DNA of 64,000 nucleotides, taken from assembly GCF_003932505.1 (NCBI RefSeq), contig NZ_QZMU01000001.1, positions 930,001 to 994,000 on the forward strand, in the 5' to 3' direction. Each line of letters begins with the position of its first letter. Position 1 is the stretch's first letter. Below, piece after piece: positions 42,367 through 52,647 of the stretch. The notes beneath the pieces are model-generated. The model was not told where the DNA came from and ran no database searches. It worked only from the letters and a program-made list of their open reading frames with translations. The DNA comes from Thiohalobacter thiocyanaticus (GTDB taxonomy: Bacteria > Pseudomonadota > Gammaproteobacteria > Thiohalobacterales > Thiohalobacteraceae). The translations under genes and the position numbers were made by a program.

Positions 42367-43203
42367 ATGCGCCTTGAAGCCCTCGACCAACAGGTCCACA
42401 CCCTGGTGCGGCGGGTACTGGAGGAGGACGTCGGCGGCGGTGATCTCACCGCTGCCCTGATCCCGGAAACCGCCGAGGCAAGGGCCCGGATCATCAGCCG
42501 CGAACCGGCCGTGCTGTGCGGACAGGACTGGGTCAATGGCGTGTTCGCGGCCGTCGATGACCGTATCCGCATCGAGTGGCTGGCTGCCGACGGCGACCGG
42601 GTCGGACCGGACCAGCCCCTGTGCCGGCTGCAGGGTCCGGCGCGCGGCCTGCTCACCGGCGAGCGGGCCGCGCTCAACCTGCTGCAGACCCTGAGCGGCA
42701 CGGCCACCCTGGCGCGACGCTACGCCGATACCGTGGCCGGCCTGCCGGTGCGCCTGCTGGACACCCGCAAGACCCTGCCGGGCCTGCGGCACGCCCAGAA
42801 ATACGCCGTGCGTACCGGCGGCTGTCACAATCACCGGCTGGGGCTGTACGACGGCATCCTGATCAAGGAGAACCACATCGCCGCCGCCGGTTCCATCGCC
42901 GCGGCCATCGGCCAGGCGCGGCGCCTGCACCACAGCCTGCCCGTCGAAATCGAGGTGGAGGATCTGGACCAGCTCGAGGCGGCCATCACCGCCGGCGCCG
43001 ACATCGTGCTGCTGGACAACTTCGACCTGGCACGACTGCGCGCGGCGGTGGAACTGAACCTCGGCCGGGTGCAGCTCGAGGCCTCGGGCGGGGTGAACCT
43101 GGAGACGGTACGCGCCATCGCCGAGACCGGCGTGGACCGCATCTCGGTCGGCAACCTCACCAAGGATGTGCGGGCGGTGGATCTCTCTATGCGGTTCGAT
43201 TGA
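42367..43203 (+). CDS. nadC: Nicotinate-nucleotide diphosphorylase (carboxylating)
   Basis: Quinolinate phosphoribosyltransferase of de novo NAD synthesis, 278 aa. Active-site segments are [14 protein letters not shown], the signature [40 protein letters not shown] and [23 protein letters not shown] 42367 follows GGAGGC at 13 bases and gives the usual length; the longer open frame upstream runs through a repeat. nadA and nadB are not in the window. Confidence 0.97.
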   Translation: MRLEALDQQVHTLVRRVLEEDVGGGDLTAALIPETAEARARIISREPAVLCGQDWVNGVFAAVDDRIRIEWLAADGDRVGPDQPLCRLQGPARGLLTGERAALNLLQTLSGTATLARRYADTVAGLPVRLLDTRKTLPGLRHAQKYAVRTGGCHNHRLGLYDGILIKENHIAAAGSIAAAIGQARRLHHSLPVEIEVEDLDQLEAAITAGADIVLLDNFDLARLRAAVELNLGRVQLEASGGVNLETVRAIAETGVDRISVGNLTKDVRAVDLSMRFD

Positions 43204-43244
43204 AGCCGACGCATTTCATAACCATCGGAATGCCGTGTAGTAAT

Positions 43245-43322
43245 GTAGGTCGGGTTAGCCTGCAAGGCGTAACCCGACGTTCGCTGCGACATGTCGGGTT
43301 ACGCTGCGCTAACCCGACCTAC
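43245..43322. repeat. Dispersed inverted repeat, family C
   Basis: GTAGGTCGGGTTAGCCTGCA and GCGTAACCCGACG at left; GTCGGGTTACGCTGCGCTAA then CCCGACCTAC at right. The right end includes the stop codon (TAG, 43319-43321) of the beta-CASP nuclease gene on the minus strand. Confidence 0.85.
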
Positions 43323-44704
43323 AGATCCAGCGTCTCGCCCCGCTGCGGCAGCCGCACCTTCGCGCCGCGTTCGCGCAGCGCCCCGGCCAGGCATTCCCGC
43401 GGCTCCTCCTCGCCGTGCACCAGGATCACCGGCGGCCGGCCGGGAATGGCCTCATACCATTCCAGCAGCCCGGCCTGATCGGCATGCGCGGAAAGCCCAC
43501 CGATGGTGTGGATCTGTGCCCCGACCCGGATAGTCTCGCCCCACAGCCGCACATGCTGCGCCCCGTCGACCAGCTGACGTCCGAGGGTACCGCGGGCCTG
43601 GAAGCCGACCATGAGCACATGGCTGTCGCTGCGCCAGAGGTTGTGTTTGAAATGGTGCTTGATGCGCCCGCCCGTGCACATGCCGCTGCCGGCGATGATG
43701 ATGGCACCGGAGCGTATCCTGTTGATGGCCATGGACTGGTTGGCGGTACGGGTCATACGCAGATTGGGCAGGTCGAACAACCCGTCGTGGCGGGCATGCC
43801 CGGCCCGGGCCTCGGCGTCATACAGATCCACGTGCCGGGAATAGACCCGTGTGGCCTCGATGGCCATGGGACTGTCCAGAAAGATCTGCCAGCGGTCCAT
43901 ACCCCAGTCGCGGTAATTCATCTGCATGGCATAGAGCAGCTCCTGGGTACGGCCCACGGCAAAGGCCGGCACCATCACGTTGCCGCCCCCGGCCACGGCG
44001 CTGTCCAGCACCTCGGCCATCTCCTTCCAGGTCGCCTCCCAGCCGCGGTGACTGCGATCGCCGTAGGTGGATTCCATGATGACCTGATCGGCCGCCTCCA
44101 CCCGGGCCGGATCGCGCAGGATGGGCGCACCGCGGTGGCCCAGATCACCCGTGTAGACCAGGCGCCTGCGCGTCCCGTCCGTCTCCAGCTCCAGCTCCAG
44201 AATGGCCGAGCCCAGGATGTGGCCGGCATCACGCAGTCGCAGATGCACACCCGGCAGAATGCGCCGGCGCTCGTCGTAGCCCAGGGTGCGGAAGGCCCGC
44301 ATGGACTGTTTCGCCTCTTCCAGGGTGTAGATGGGCTCGACCGGTTTGAGTCCCTTGCGCTGGCGCTTGCGGTTCTCCCACTGGGCGTCCTTCTCGTTGA
44401 GATAGCCGGAATCCTTGAGCATGATCCGGCACAGGTCGCGGGTGGCGGCATGGGCATAGACCGGGCCGGTGTAGCCGGCCTTGATCAGCAGCGGGATGCG
44501 GCCGGAGTGATCCAGGTGGGCATGACTGAGGATGACCGCATCGATCGAGTCGAGCGGAAACGGGAAATCCTCCCGGTTGCGTTCCTCGTCCCTGCGGCTG
44601 CCCTGGAACAGCCCGCAGTCCAGCAACAGCCGGTGCCGGCCCGTGTCCAGCAGCACACAGGATCCCGTAACCTCCCCGGCCGCCCCGAAGCACTTTACCT
44701 GCAT
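43319..44704 (-). CDS. Metallo-beta-lactamase/beta-CASP RNA-processing nuclease
   Basis: A 461-aa protein of the YSH1/CPSF-73-like class. The MBL metal motif HAHLDHSG is near residue 60 (VILSHAHLDHSGRIP), with further ligands in LRDAGHILGSAILELEL and VYTGDLGHRGAPIL. The beta-CASP domain and RMMBL region follow (IIIAGSGMCTGGRIKHHFKH; IGGLSAHADQAGLLEWYEAI; VILVHGEEEP). RNA endo- or exonuclease activity is likely from the family. ATG 44704 has AAGGAG upstream. Its stop codon is provided by a family C repeat, so the native C-terminus may have been altered. Confidence 0.92.
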   Translation of the reverse strand: MQVKCFGAAGEVTGSCVLLDTGRHRLLLDCGLFQGSRRDEERNREDFPFPLDSIDAVILSHAHLDHSGRIPLLIKAGYTGPVYAHAATRDLCRIMLKDSGYLNEKDAQWENRKRQRKGLKPVEPIYTLEEAKQSMRAFRTLGYDERRRILPGVHLRLRDAGHILGSAILELELETDGTRRRLVYTGDLGHRGAPILRDPARVEAADQVIMESTYGDRSHRGWEATWKEMAEVLDSAVAGGGNVMVPAFAVGRTQELLYAMQMNYRDWGMDRWQIFLDSPMAIEATRVYSRHVDLYDAEARAGHARHDGLFDLPNLRMTRTANQSMAINRIRSGAIIIAGSGMCTGGRIKHHFKHNLWRSDSHVLMVGFQARGTLGRQLVDGAQHVRLWGETIRVGAQIHTIGGLSAHADQAGLLEWYEAIPGRPPVILVHGEEEPRECLAGALRERGAKVRLPQRGETLDL

Positions 44705-44773
44705 GCTCTCACTCCTTTATCAGAGTATCATGATCAACTAATTTCATAAGCGGCCGCCAACCCCTTCAGCAAT

Positions 44774-44800
44774 TCAAGTTTTCTGCCGGGCGACCGATGC
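44774..44800 (+). promoter_or_regulatory. Predicted sigma-28 (FliA) promoter of the HDOD-GGDEF pair
   Basis: TCAAGTTT at 44774-44781, an 11-base spacer, then ACCGATGC at 44793-44800, against the consensus TAAAGTTT-N11-GCCGATAA. The -35 part is 7 of 8 and the -10 part 5 of 8. It lies about 50 bases before the HDOD gene. Confidence 0.45.
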
Positions 44801-44847
44801 TTATTCAAACACAATCATAGAGTTATCAATACCGTTTAGAGCCGATT

Positions 44848-45726
44848 ATGGAAACCCCTCCCAGCGATCTGCAACATAGCCGTCTGCAGGAAATCCTGCA
44901 CCTGCCACCGCTCCCCGCGGTGGCGTATCAGCTGCTCAAGGAGGTGGCCGACGAGGACGTCGATATCACGCGCCTGACTGAACTGATCGAGCGGGACCCC
45001 GGGCTGGCCGCCCGCATCGTCGGAATCGCCAACTCCGCCTATTTCGCCCGCCAGCGCGAAATCCACCGGGTCGAGGACGCCATTACCCGGGTGCTGGGGC
45101 TGAACATCGTGCGCGGCCTGGCCATCGGCATTGCGCTCAGCAAGCCCTTCGACGTCAGCGCCTGCCCGGAATTCGAACTCAGCCGCTACTGGTACCGGGC
45201 CTTCGTCAGTGCCCATCTGTCCAACGCCCTCGGCCCGTATCTGGAACTGGAAACCGATCTGCGGGAATGCCTGTTCCTGGCCGGGCTGGTGCACAACCTG
45301 GGGCAGCTGGTGCTGGTGCATGCCTTTCCCAGCCGCATGGCGGACGTCTTCCGCCAGAAACAGGCCAACCCCCAGCAGAGCCTGATGACGCTGGAGTCCC
45401 AGGTCCTGGCCATGACCGAGACGCAGGCCGGCACCGTCATCGGCAAGCGCTGGAAGCTGCCGCGCTGCGTGACCCATACCATACAGTACCGCCATGAGCC
45501 AAACCTGGCCGGGCGTTACGAACTGGCGGTGCATGCCGTGGCCGTGTGTTCGCGGACCGCTGAAAGCCTCTACGACGACCCCGACAACACCCGCCTCCAA
45601 CTCGGGGATTTCACTGGCCACCCAAGCACCCTCACCCAGGGGATCCTGGATGATATAATCAGCAAGGTCAGGCACAACGATGCCCAGTACCGGGCCCTGG
45701 CCGACTCGCTCGGCAGCCAGGAATAG
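44848..45726 (+). CDS. HDOD-domain signalling protein
   Basis: A 292-aa protein with an HDOD domain across about residues 15-215. Features are LPPLPAVAYQLLKEVADEDV, LIERDPGLAARIVGIANSAY and VEDAITRVLGLNIVRGLAIG. The HD metal ligands are degenerate (LAGLVHNLGQLVLVHAF), as is usual for HDOD. Such proteins act as regulators in chemotaxis, motility and c-di-GMP networks. It is followed 35 bases later by a diguanylate cyclase gene, probably in the same operon. Confidence 0.9.
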   Translation: METPPSDLQHSRLQEILHLPPLPAVAYQLLKEVADEDVDITRLTELIERDPGLAARIVGIANSAYFARQREIHRVEDAITRVLGLNIVRGLAIGIALSKPFDVSACPEFELSRYWYRAFVSAHLSNALGPYLELETDLRECLFLAGLVHNLGQLVLVHAFPSRMADVFRQKQANPQQSLMTLESQVLAMTETQAGTVIGKRWKLPRCVTHTIQYRHEPNLAGRYELAVHAVAVCSRTAESLYDDPDNTRLQLGDFTGHPSTLTQGILDDIISKVRHNDAQYRALADSLGSQE

Positions 45727-45761
45727 CGCCCCGCAGACCGATCAACCGCAACCGGAACGTA

Positions 45762-46937
45762 ATGGACGCCACCAGCTTCAGCGACGCCTTCACCGAGCTC
45801 AACAGCCGCTGCATCAAGCTGGTGGGGGATCTGTCGGCCCTGCGCGCCCTGTCCGACCTGGGCCGGCAGGACAGCCGGGACGAGGCCGCGTTGCTGCGCA
45901 CCGCCATGCACATCCTGTTGGAGAACAACGAGTTCGAACGCTGCTCCCTGTTCCTGCTGGAAGGCGGGACCCTCACCTGCCGGACCGGCCTGGACTGGCG
46001 GGAGACGGTGCTGACGACGGCCAGCCCGCACCCAAGTCCGCGTGAGTTCGGCCTCGGAGAGGGGATCATCGGCCTGGCGGCGGAGACCGGCAATCTGCAG
46101 CACTGCCGCAACTGCCGCGAGGAGTCACGTTTCGCCCATCCGGACGCGGGCCAGGGTGTCGGCTCGCTGATCTGCGTACCGGTGACGGCCGAGGGGCGGG
46201 TGATCGGTGTGCTGAACGTCTCCCACGGCCAGCAGGACTTCTTCAATGAACACCACGAGCGGCTGCTGGAGGTGTTCGCCAACTTCCTCGGCCAGCTGAT
46301 TGCCAACTGGCGCTATACCCACCAGATGGAAACCGAAATCACCCGCCGCACCCGGGAGCTGCGCACCGCGCTGACCGAGGCCGAGGAACTCAAGCGGCGC
46401 TACCAGCAGCTGTCGGTAGTCGACGAGCTGACCGGCATTCACAACCGCCGTTTCTTCTTCCCCGAGGCCCAGGCCGCGCTGGCCAACGCCGTGCGCCACC
46501 GGCGCGAGTTCAGCCTCATGATGGTGGACCTGGACCGGTTCAAGCGGATCAACGACAGCTTCGGCCACACCATGGGCGACAAGGTGCTGCAGGTGACCGC
46601 CGCCCTGCTCAAGGGCCAGACCCGCGAGGGCGATGTCATTGCCCGCTTCGGCGGCGAGGAATTCGTGCTGGCGCTGCCGGATACGGATATGGACGGTGCC
46701 GCCCGGCTGGCCGAACGCATCCTGCACTCACTGCGCAGCCTGGAATTCAGCACCGATCAGGGCACACTGCAGGTAACCACTTCCATCGGCCTGAGCTGCC
46801 TGGGCGGCCAGGAAGTCCCCGACCAGAGCGATCTGCTGGAAACCCTGCTGCGTCAGGCCGACCAGGCGCTGTATTTCAGCAAGAGCCACGGCCGCGACCG
46901 TGCCTGCAGCTGGGCGGAGATCCGTTACCGGATGTGA
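45762..46937 (+). CDS. GAF-GGDEF diguanylate cyclase
   Basis: A 391-aa protein. A GAF domain (about residues 35-190) contains HILLENNEFERCSLFLLEGG and GVGSLICVPVTAEGRVIGVL. A short coiled coil (TRRTRELRTALTEAEELKRR) links it to a GGDEF domain with an intact active site RFGGEEFVLALPD near residue 300. The preceding FKRINDSFGHTMGDKVLQ and VDELTGIHNRRFF are canonical. No clear RxxD inhibitory site precedes the motif. It should synthesise c-di-GMP in response to the GAF ligand or the HDOD partner. Confidence 0.93.
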   Translation: MDATSFSDAFTELNSRCIKLVGDLSALRALSDLGRQDSRDEAALLRTAMHILLENNEFERCSLFLLEGGTLTCRTGLDWRETVLTTASPHPSPREFGLGEGIIGLAAETGNLQHCRNCREESRFAHPDAGQGVGSLICVPVTAEGRVIGVLNVSHGQQDFFNEHHERLLEVFANFLGQLIANWRYTHQMETEITRRTRELRTALTEAEELKRRYQQLSVVDELTGIHNRRFFFPEAQAALANAVRHRREFSLMMVDLDRFKRINDSFGHTMGDKVLQVTAALLKGQTREGDVIARFGGEEFVLALPDTDMDGAARLAERILHSLRSLEFSTDQGTLQVTTSIGLSCLGGQEVPDQSDLLETLLRQADQALYFSKSHGRDRACSWAEIRYRM

Positions 46938-46947
46938 AAGAGAGAAA

Positions 46948-47063
46948 AGAGCGCCACGGAATACACAGAAAGCACGGACAAGAATCAGGTCATGCCCGTT
47001 GCCGGGCGGCGCGCAACGCCCCGGCAACGGAATTGATCATTCCGTGTTTTCCGTGGCGCTCTT
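46948..47063. repeat. Inverted repeat, family D-like (CCACGGAATACACAG type)
   Basis: GAGCGCCACGGAATACACAG with AAAGCACGGA at left, TTCCGTGTTTTCCGTGGCGC with TC at right. It fills the gap between the cyclase and the CTERM gene and could also act as a bidirectional transcription stop. Confidence 0.65.
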
Positions 47064-47071
47064 GCTTTGAT

Positions 47072-47815
47072 TCAGCCGGCGCGGCGGCGGGCGAACGCCA
47101 CCAGCCCGAACAGGCCGGAGCCGAACAGCCAGACGGCAGCGGGCAACGGAACAACCGTGCTGGTATCGACCGAGATCTCAATCTCCGTGCCGGTCAGCGT
47201 CTTGTTGATGAAGGCCGACTCGCCATCAGCGCTCGTTGCCGCCGTGAGCAGGTTCGTCAGGCTCAGCCCCACATGATCGATCCCGTCCCAGATGGAGGCG
47301 GTCAGATCGAAGCCGCCAACCGCCTGCCAGGCATGCAGATTACCGTCACGCTGATCCAGCGCTCCGTTGAGGGTGAGAGTCGTATTCTCCCTGGTCCCGA
47401 AAACCGGGCTGCTCCAATCGTAAACATCAAGCAGACCATCGATATCCACGCTGCTGCCGGCCCCGGTCATGCTGTAGCTGCCGTTCTCACCGACATTGAT
47501 GGCGTCCAGAACGAAGCCGCTCTTGGCGATCACCTGAATGGTGCCAGTGCCGTCCGTGGTCACGGTACCGCCGTCGTTGGACGTGGCATTGAAGTTCGTC
47601 GGGGTGGCGAAGATATTGTCCCCGGACGCGGACAGGGTACCGAATTTCGGATCAATGGCATTGGGGTCGTAGACAAAGCATACGGATGCCCCCTCCAGCA
47701 CTGTCAGTCCGGTACTGCTGTAGGTGCTGTCGCAATAGGCAGCGTGGGCCAGGGGGGCGTTGAAAGCGGCCAACATGGCAGCCAGGGCTGCAACTCGGGT
47801 GGTGGTACTGCGCAT
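47072..47815 (-). CDS. Exported protein with VPLPA-type CTERM sorting signal
   Basis: A 247-aa surface or extracellular protein. The N-terminal signal is VAALAAMLAAFNAPLAHAA. The mature part is rich in Thr, Ser, Gly and Asp (beta-type; NFNATSNDGGTVTTDGTGTI) with only two Cys. The C-terminus is VPLPAAVWLFGSGLFGLVAF followed by ARRRAG, a PEP-CTERM-like signal processed by an exosortase (EpsH/XrtA family). No exosortase or polysaccharide genes are nearby. ATG 47815 has a GGAGGAG site; the upstream extension lacks a signal. Function unknown. Confidence 0.85.
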   Translation of the reverse strand: MRSTTTRVAALAAMLAAFNAPLAHAAYCDSTYSSTGLTVLEGASVCFVYDPNAIDPKFGTLSASGDNIFATPTNFNATSNDGGTVTTDGTGTIQVIAKSGFVLDAINVGENGSYSMTGAGSSVDIDGLLDVYDWSSPVFGTRENTTLTLNGALDQRDGNLHAWQAVGGFDLTASIWDGIDHVGLSLTNLLTAATSADGESAFINKTLTGTEIEISVDTSTVVPLPAAVWLFGSGLFGLVAFARRRAG

Positions 47816-48074
47816 GATCGGGACTCCTCCGGTCTGGGAATGCATTCCCTTGATCTGATTATTGACCGGAATTACAGCAAGACTTGGACCAATTCTCATG
47901 CACAACAAAAACAACCAGTTAGATTTAATCCTACACAGCTATGTCAGACAAACCGACATGACAGAGACTGTCGCATGCCGGCGACAGCTCTATTTATGTT
48001 TTAAATTCATAAGGATAAAAAACCCGGACGGGGAGTACATCAATCGTAAAGCCAGCCAACACTTCCGAGGCGGC

Positions 48075-51000
48075 TCAGACCCTTTCCGGTCCGCGATCCT
48101 CCCGACCGTGCACCAGCGAGTACACCGCCGGCACCAGCGCCAGGGTCAGCAGGGTGGAGGCGGTCAGCCCCCCGAGCACGGCACGGGCCAGCGGGGCCTG
48201 GGCGTCGGCGCCCTCACCGATGCCCAGCGCCAGCGGCAGCAGGGCCAGGATGGTGGTCAGTGTTGTCATCAGCACCGGGCGCAGGCGGCGGCGGCCGGCC
48301 TCGAGCAGGGCCTCGCGCGTCGCCCGGCCCTCCCGGCGCAGACGCCCGGCCTGGTCCACCAGCAGGATGGCGTTGTTGACCACAATGCCGGCCAGCATCA
48401 GACAGCCGATGCCCGACTGCAGGTTGAGGGTGGTGTCGGTCAGCAGCAGGGTCACCAGTACGCCGACCGCGGCCACCGGCACCGACAGCATCACCACCAG
48501 CGGGTCACGCAGGGACTCGTACTGGGAGGCCAGCACCATGTAGACCAGCAGCAGGGCCAGCAGCAGCGAGGTGATCAGCTCATCGAAGGCCTTCTGCTGC
48601 TCCTCGAAGGTGCCGGCCACGATCAGGTCGTAGCCCACCGGCCGGGGGATCTGCGCCAGCTGCGCCTGGACATCGGCGGCCACCGAACCCAGGTCCCGGC
48701 CGGCCACGTTGGCACTGACCTCGACCAGGCGCTGCTGGTCCTTCCGCTCGATGGCCACCGGGCCGCTGCCGACGCGGGTCTCGACCAGGTTGCGCAGCAC
48801 CACCTGCTCGCCGTCGGGGGTGAGCAGGGTCAGGTCCAGGATCTCGTCCAGCGAGCGCTGCTCGGCGTCCTTGAGCTGAACCAGGATGCGGTAGCTGTTG
48901 CCCGCCACCCGGTATTCGCCGGCGCGGGAACCGGCCACGGCGGTCTCGATCAGCTCGCTGATGTCGCGCGGGCTCAGCCCCAGGTCCGCGAGCTTGGCGC
49001 GGTCGACCCGGACCTCGCGCTGGGGAATCCCGGTCTCGCGGCTGACCTGAACGTCGGTGATCCCGGACACATCCTCGATGCGTGCCACCGTCTGCGTCGC
49101 CAGCAGCGCCAGGGTATCGAGATCATGACCGCGCACCTCCACCGTGATGCCCTGCTCGGTGCGCAGGATGCGCTCCAGCAGGAACTGCCCCTGCGGGGCA
49201 CGCACCCGGATCTGCATCCCGGGTACCCTGCCCTCCAGCTCCCCGCGCAGGGACTCGGCGATCTCGACATTGGAGCGTGAACGTTCGGCCGCGGGCGTCA
49301 GCGACAGGCGGATCTCACCGCTGGGCGTGGCCCGACCCCAGGTCCCCGTACCCGAGACGCTGACCACCGAGGACACCGTCTCGGGCACGGCCGCGTACAC
49401 CAGGGCTTCCATAACACGGGTCTGGCGATCCACCAGATCGAGACGGGTGCCGACCTCCATCTCACCGGTCACCCGCACCTCGCCCTCGTCGCTGGGCGGC
49501 AGGAATTCGGTGCCGATGAAGGGCAGCAGCAGCAGACTGGCCCCGAACAGAACGGCCGCGGCCAGGGCGGTCAGCCAGCGGTGGTTCAACACCCCGGCGA
49601 GGAGATCGACATAGGCCTGTTCCAGCGCGGCAAAGACCGCACCGGCGCGCGCCGCCAGCCGCGCCGTCCAGCCTTCGCCCGGCTGTTGCGACGGGCGGCG
49701 CAGCAGCTTTGATGCCAGCATCGGCACCAGGCTGAGCGCGACCAGCAGGGCGCAGAACAGCGCGAACATGATCACGTAGGCCAGCTCCTTGAACAGTGCG
49801 CCCGACACCCCCTGCATGAATACCAGCGGCAGGAAAATGACCAGCGTGGTGACGGTGCCGGCGGTCACCGCCGAGGCCACCTCGCCGGTGCCCAGCACGG
49901 CCGCGGTCTCGTTGTCGTCGCCATGCTCCTGGCGGCGGCGGAAGATGTTCTCCAGCACCACCACGGCACTGTCGACCATCATGCCCACGCCCAGTGCCAG
50001 GCCGCCCAGGCTCATCAGATTGAGGGTGAAGCCCCCGAAGTAGAGCAGCGCGAAGGTGGCGATGACCGAAATGGGGATGGCCACCGAAATGACCAGGGTG
50101 CTGCGCAGGTCACGCAGGAAGAACAGCAGCACCAGCACTGCCAGCGCCCCGCCGTAGAGCACCGAGCGGGCGACATTGGCGATGGCACGCTCGATGAAGT
50201 TGCCCTGGTCGATCACCGGGATCACCTGGATCTGGGGGAAGGCGGCGTTGACCGCCTCGGCCTCGGCCAGCACCCGGCGTGCCACTTCGACCGTATTGGC
50301 CTCGGCCTGCTTGCGGATGGCCAGGCGCAGGCCGCGCTCGCCGTTGACGCGCACGATGCGGGTGAGCTTCTCGTAGGTGTCGGTGACGCTGGCGACCTCG
50401 CCCAGGGTGACCAGGGCGCCGTCGCGGCGGGCGATGACGGTGTCGCGGATCTCGTTCAGGCTGGTGAACTCGGCCGGGGCGCGCAGGGTCAGCTCGTAGC
50501 GGCCGGACTCGATCTGGCCGGCGGGCCGATCCAGGTTGGCGTCTTCGATGGCGTCGATGATGGTGTTCAGGGCCAGACCCAGAGCGTTGATGCGGTCCGG
50601 ATCCAGCTCCACCCGCACCTCGCGGTTGAAGCCGCCCCAGGGATCGACCTGGGCCACTCCCGGGATGCGGGCGAAGCGGTAGCGGATCTGGTTCTCGACG
50701 ATCTCGGTCAGCTCCACCGGATCCAGCGGGCTGGAGATGCCCAGGATCACCACCGGGAAGCTGTCGACGTCGAACTTGCTCACCCTTGGGCCGATGATCT
50801 CGTCGGGCAGCTCACTGATCTCGTCCTCGAGCGTGGCCTGCACGTCCAGGGCGATGGCATCGATGTCCGTACCCCAGCTGAAGCTGACCGTCACCCGGCT
50901 CTGGCCCTCGTAGGACAGCGAGGTCATCTCCTCCACACCCGGCACGGTGGCCACGATCTCCTCCACGATCTGGGTGACCCGACGTTCCATGACGATGGGG

Positions 51001-51173
51001 TCGGCGCCTTCGTACTCGGTGCGGATGGTGACGGTCGGCAGCTCGATGTTGGGCAGCATGTCGATCAGCAGCCGGCTGAGCGACACCGATCCCAGCACCA
51101 CCACGATCAGGGTGACCATGGTGGTGAAGACCGGGCGCTTTACACTGGCCCGCGCTAGTGTCCTGTCTTGCAT
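48075..51173 (-). CDS. RND-family efflux permease (HAE1/AcrB-like)
   Basis: A 1032-aa inner-membrane proton-driven pump with twelve helices and two large periplasmic loops. The N-terminus [20 protein letters not shown] is canonical. TM4 carries [20 protein letters not shown]; the second of the usual Asp pair is Ser, seen in several non-AcrB RND subgroups. The C-terminal half contains [20 protein letters not shown]. Substrate not predictable. The start ATG 51173 lies inside a long inverted repeat that could control translation. The adaptor gene lies upstream on the same strand; no outer-membrane channel gene is adjacent. Confidence 0.93.
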   Translation of the reverse strand: MQDRTLARASVKRPVFTTMVTLIVVVLGSVSLSRLLIDMLPNIELPTVTIRTEYEGADPIVMERRVTQIVEEIVATVPGVEEMTSLSYEGQSRVTVSFSWGTDIDAIALDVQATLEDEISELPDEIIGPRVSKFDVDSFPVVILGISSPLDPVELTEIVENQIRYRFARIPGVAQVDPWGGFNREVRVELDPDRINALGLALNTIIDAIEDANLDRPAGQIESGRYELTLRAPAEFTSLNEIRDTVIARRDGALVTLGEVASVTDTYEKLTRIVRVNGERGLRLAIRKQAEANTVEVARRVLAEAEAVNAAFPQIQVIPVIDQGNFIERAIANVARSVLYGGALAVLVLLFFLRDLRSTLVISVAIPISVIATFALLYFGGFTLNLMSLGGLALGVGMMVDSAVVVLENIFRRRQEHGDDNETAAVLGTGEVASAVTAGTVTTLVIFLPLVFMQGVSGALFKELAYVIMFALFCALLVALSLVPMLASKLLRRPSQQPGEGWTARLAARAGAVFAALEQAYVDLLAGVLNHRWLTALAAAVLFGASLLLLPFIGTEFLPPSDEGEVRVTGEMEVGTRLDLVDRQTRVMEALVYAAVPETVSSVVSVSGTGTWGRATPSGEIRLSLTPAAERSRSNVEIAESLRGELEGRVPGMQIRVRAPQGQFLLERILRTEQGITVEVRGHDLDTLALLATQTVARIEDVSGITDVQVSRETGIPQREVRVDRAKLADLGLSPRDISELIETAVAGSRAGEYRVAGNSYRILVQLKDAEQRSLDEILDLTLLTPDGEQVVLRNLVETRVGSGPVAIERKDQQRLVEVSANVAGRDLGSVAADVQAQLAQIPRPVGYDLIVAGTFEEQQKAFDELITSLLLALLLVYMVLASQYESLRDPLVVMLSVPVAAVGVLVTLLLTDTTLNLQSGIGCLMLAGIVVNNAILLVDQAGRLRREGRATREALLEAGRRRLRPVLMTTLTTILALLPLALGIGEGADAQAPLARAVLGGLTASTLLTLALVPAVYSLVHGREDRGPERV

Positions 51174-51228
51174 CTATTGCCCCCTGCAGCAAGGCGAGAA
51201 GGGGACAATAGACGCAAGACAGGACACT
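51157..51228 (-). promoter_or_regulatory. Long hairpin between adaptor and RND permease genes, covering the permease start codon
   Basis: AGTGTCCTGTCTTGCATCTA with TTGCCCC (51157-51183) pairs with GGGGACAATAGACGCAAGAC with AGGACACT (51201-51228), with one mismatch and one bulge around a 17-base loop. On the mRNA the 3' arm holds ATG 51173 and the first five permease codons (MQDRT), and the GCAGGGGG Shine-Dalgarno sits at the loop edge. It could block or couple translation. Confidence 0.6.
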
Positions 51229-51232
51229 GGAT

Positions 51233-52419
51233 TCACTGGGTGGACACTCCGCTGGCGTCAGCGATGCGGATGGCCGCGCCGTCCTTGAGCAGCTGCTGAC
51301 CCAGCACCACCACCCGGCCATCCGGCTGCAGGCCGCTGACCTGGACCCGATCGCCCTCGCGGATACCCGCCTCGACCGCTTGCCAGCTCACCGCCTGGCC
51401 GTCATCCGTGACCCGGAACACCCCGTCGCGGCCATCGCGGCTGACTAGGGCCGCCGCCGGCACGATCACGGTCTCCTCGACCCGTTCCAGCACCAGATCG
51501 ATGCGCGCGAACATTCCGGGCTTGAGCCGGCGCCCGGGGTTGTCCACCCGCAGCTCCACCCGCGCCTGACGGGCGCTGGCCTGGAACACGGGCGCGATGC
51601 GCACGATCTCGCCGCTGAAGGTTTCGCCGGGCCAGGCATCGGTACGCGCACGCTCGGCCTGCTGCCGGCCCGCAGCCGGGCATAGTCGCCTTCGGTGACA
51701 TGAAACACCGCAATCAGCGGATCCAGTTCCACGATGCGCAACAGCGGCTCGTTGGCGGCCACGGTCCCGCCCTCGTCCAGATAACGCTCGGCCACCTGGC
51801 GCGTCTCGCTGCCGCCGCTCCAGTCGGCCCGCACCGAGGTATAGCCCAGCCGGATACGCGCCATTTCCAGCGCCGCCTCCGCCCGGTTGGCCTGGGCCCG
51901 GCTGACCTCCACCTGAGCCTGGCGGGTCTGCTGCTCGGCCCGGGCCACGTCCAGCTCCGATTCCGACCCGATACCGCGCTGGCGCAGCTGTTCCAGGCGC
52001 TTCAACTCACGCTCGGCCAGCGCCAGCTGGCTGCGGGCCTCGGCCTGGTTGGCCCGCGCCACCGCCAGCTCGGCTTCGGCCTGGGCCACTTCCTGCAGTT
52101 GTTCGGCCGCGTCCAGGCGCGCCACCACCTGGCCGCGGGTGATGGTGTCTGCGAGTTTCACGCCGATATCCTCGATGCGACCCTCGATCTTGGGCGCCAC
52201 AACGAACTCGGCGTTGGCGTCCAGACTGCCGGTGAAGGTCCGGCGCAGGGCGATCGGCCCGGTTTCGATCGCGGCCACCTCGACCGGCACCGGCCCCTGT
52301 TCCCCGCGCCCGCCCGCAGCGGTCTCGCTGTCCTGCAGCAGGCGCTGGGCCAGCGCCCACGCCAGCCAGGCCGCAGTCAGCAGTACCAGAAGCAGGAATA
52401 TCCAGCGTTTCAGGGACAT
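51233..52419 (-). pseudogene. RND efflux periplasmic adaptor (membrane fusion protein), frameshifted near 51660-51672
   Basis: N-terminal part from ATG 52419: membrane anchor (WIFLLLVLLTAAWLAWALAQ), lipoyl/barrel-sandwich segments (TFTGSLDANAEFVVAPKIEG; GQVVARLDAAEQLQEVAQAE), a coiled-coil hairpin (LAERELKRLEQLRQRGIGSE) and the barrel (RIVELDPLIAVFHVTEGDYA). After RLRAG the frame is lost. The C-terminal part continues in another frame (FSGEIVRIAPVFQASARQAR; NPGRRLKPGMFARIDLVLER), ending SGVSTQ. Adding one C (restoring AGQQAERARTDAW) repairs it to about 395 aa. All domains are otherwise intact, so either a sequencing error or a fresh mutation. Confidence 0.85.
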
Positions 52420-52647
52420 GGGTTCAGATTTCGGACGACAGGGAAAGACAATCAAACAGGGCGCACTGCATCGCCAAGTGCATGAAAATCATGATGAACA
52501 GGATTCCAGGGTTCGCAATGACTGACTCACGATGGAATGACGTTACCATCCTTGGGGGTCATGCACCATAGACCGGCGGATTCCCGACAGGTTCAGCCGC
52601 AGGGAAGTCGATTGCAGGATGAGATTAGAGGGGAAAGGAAGTCGGGG

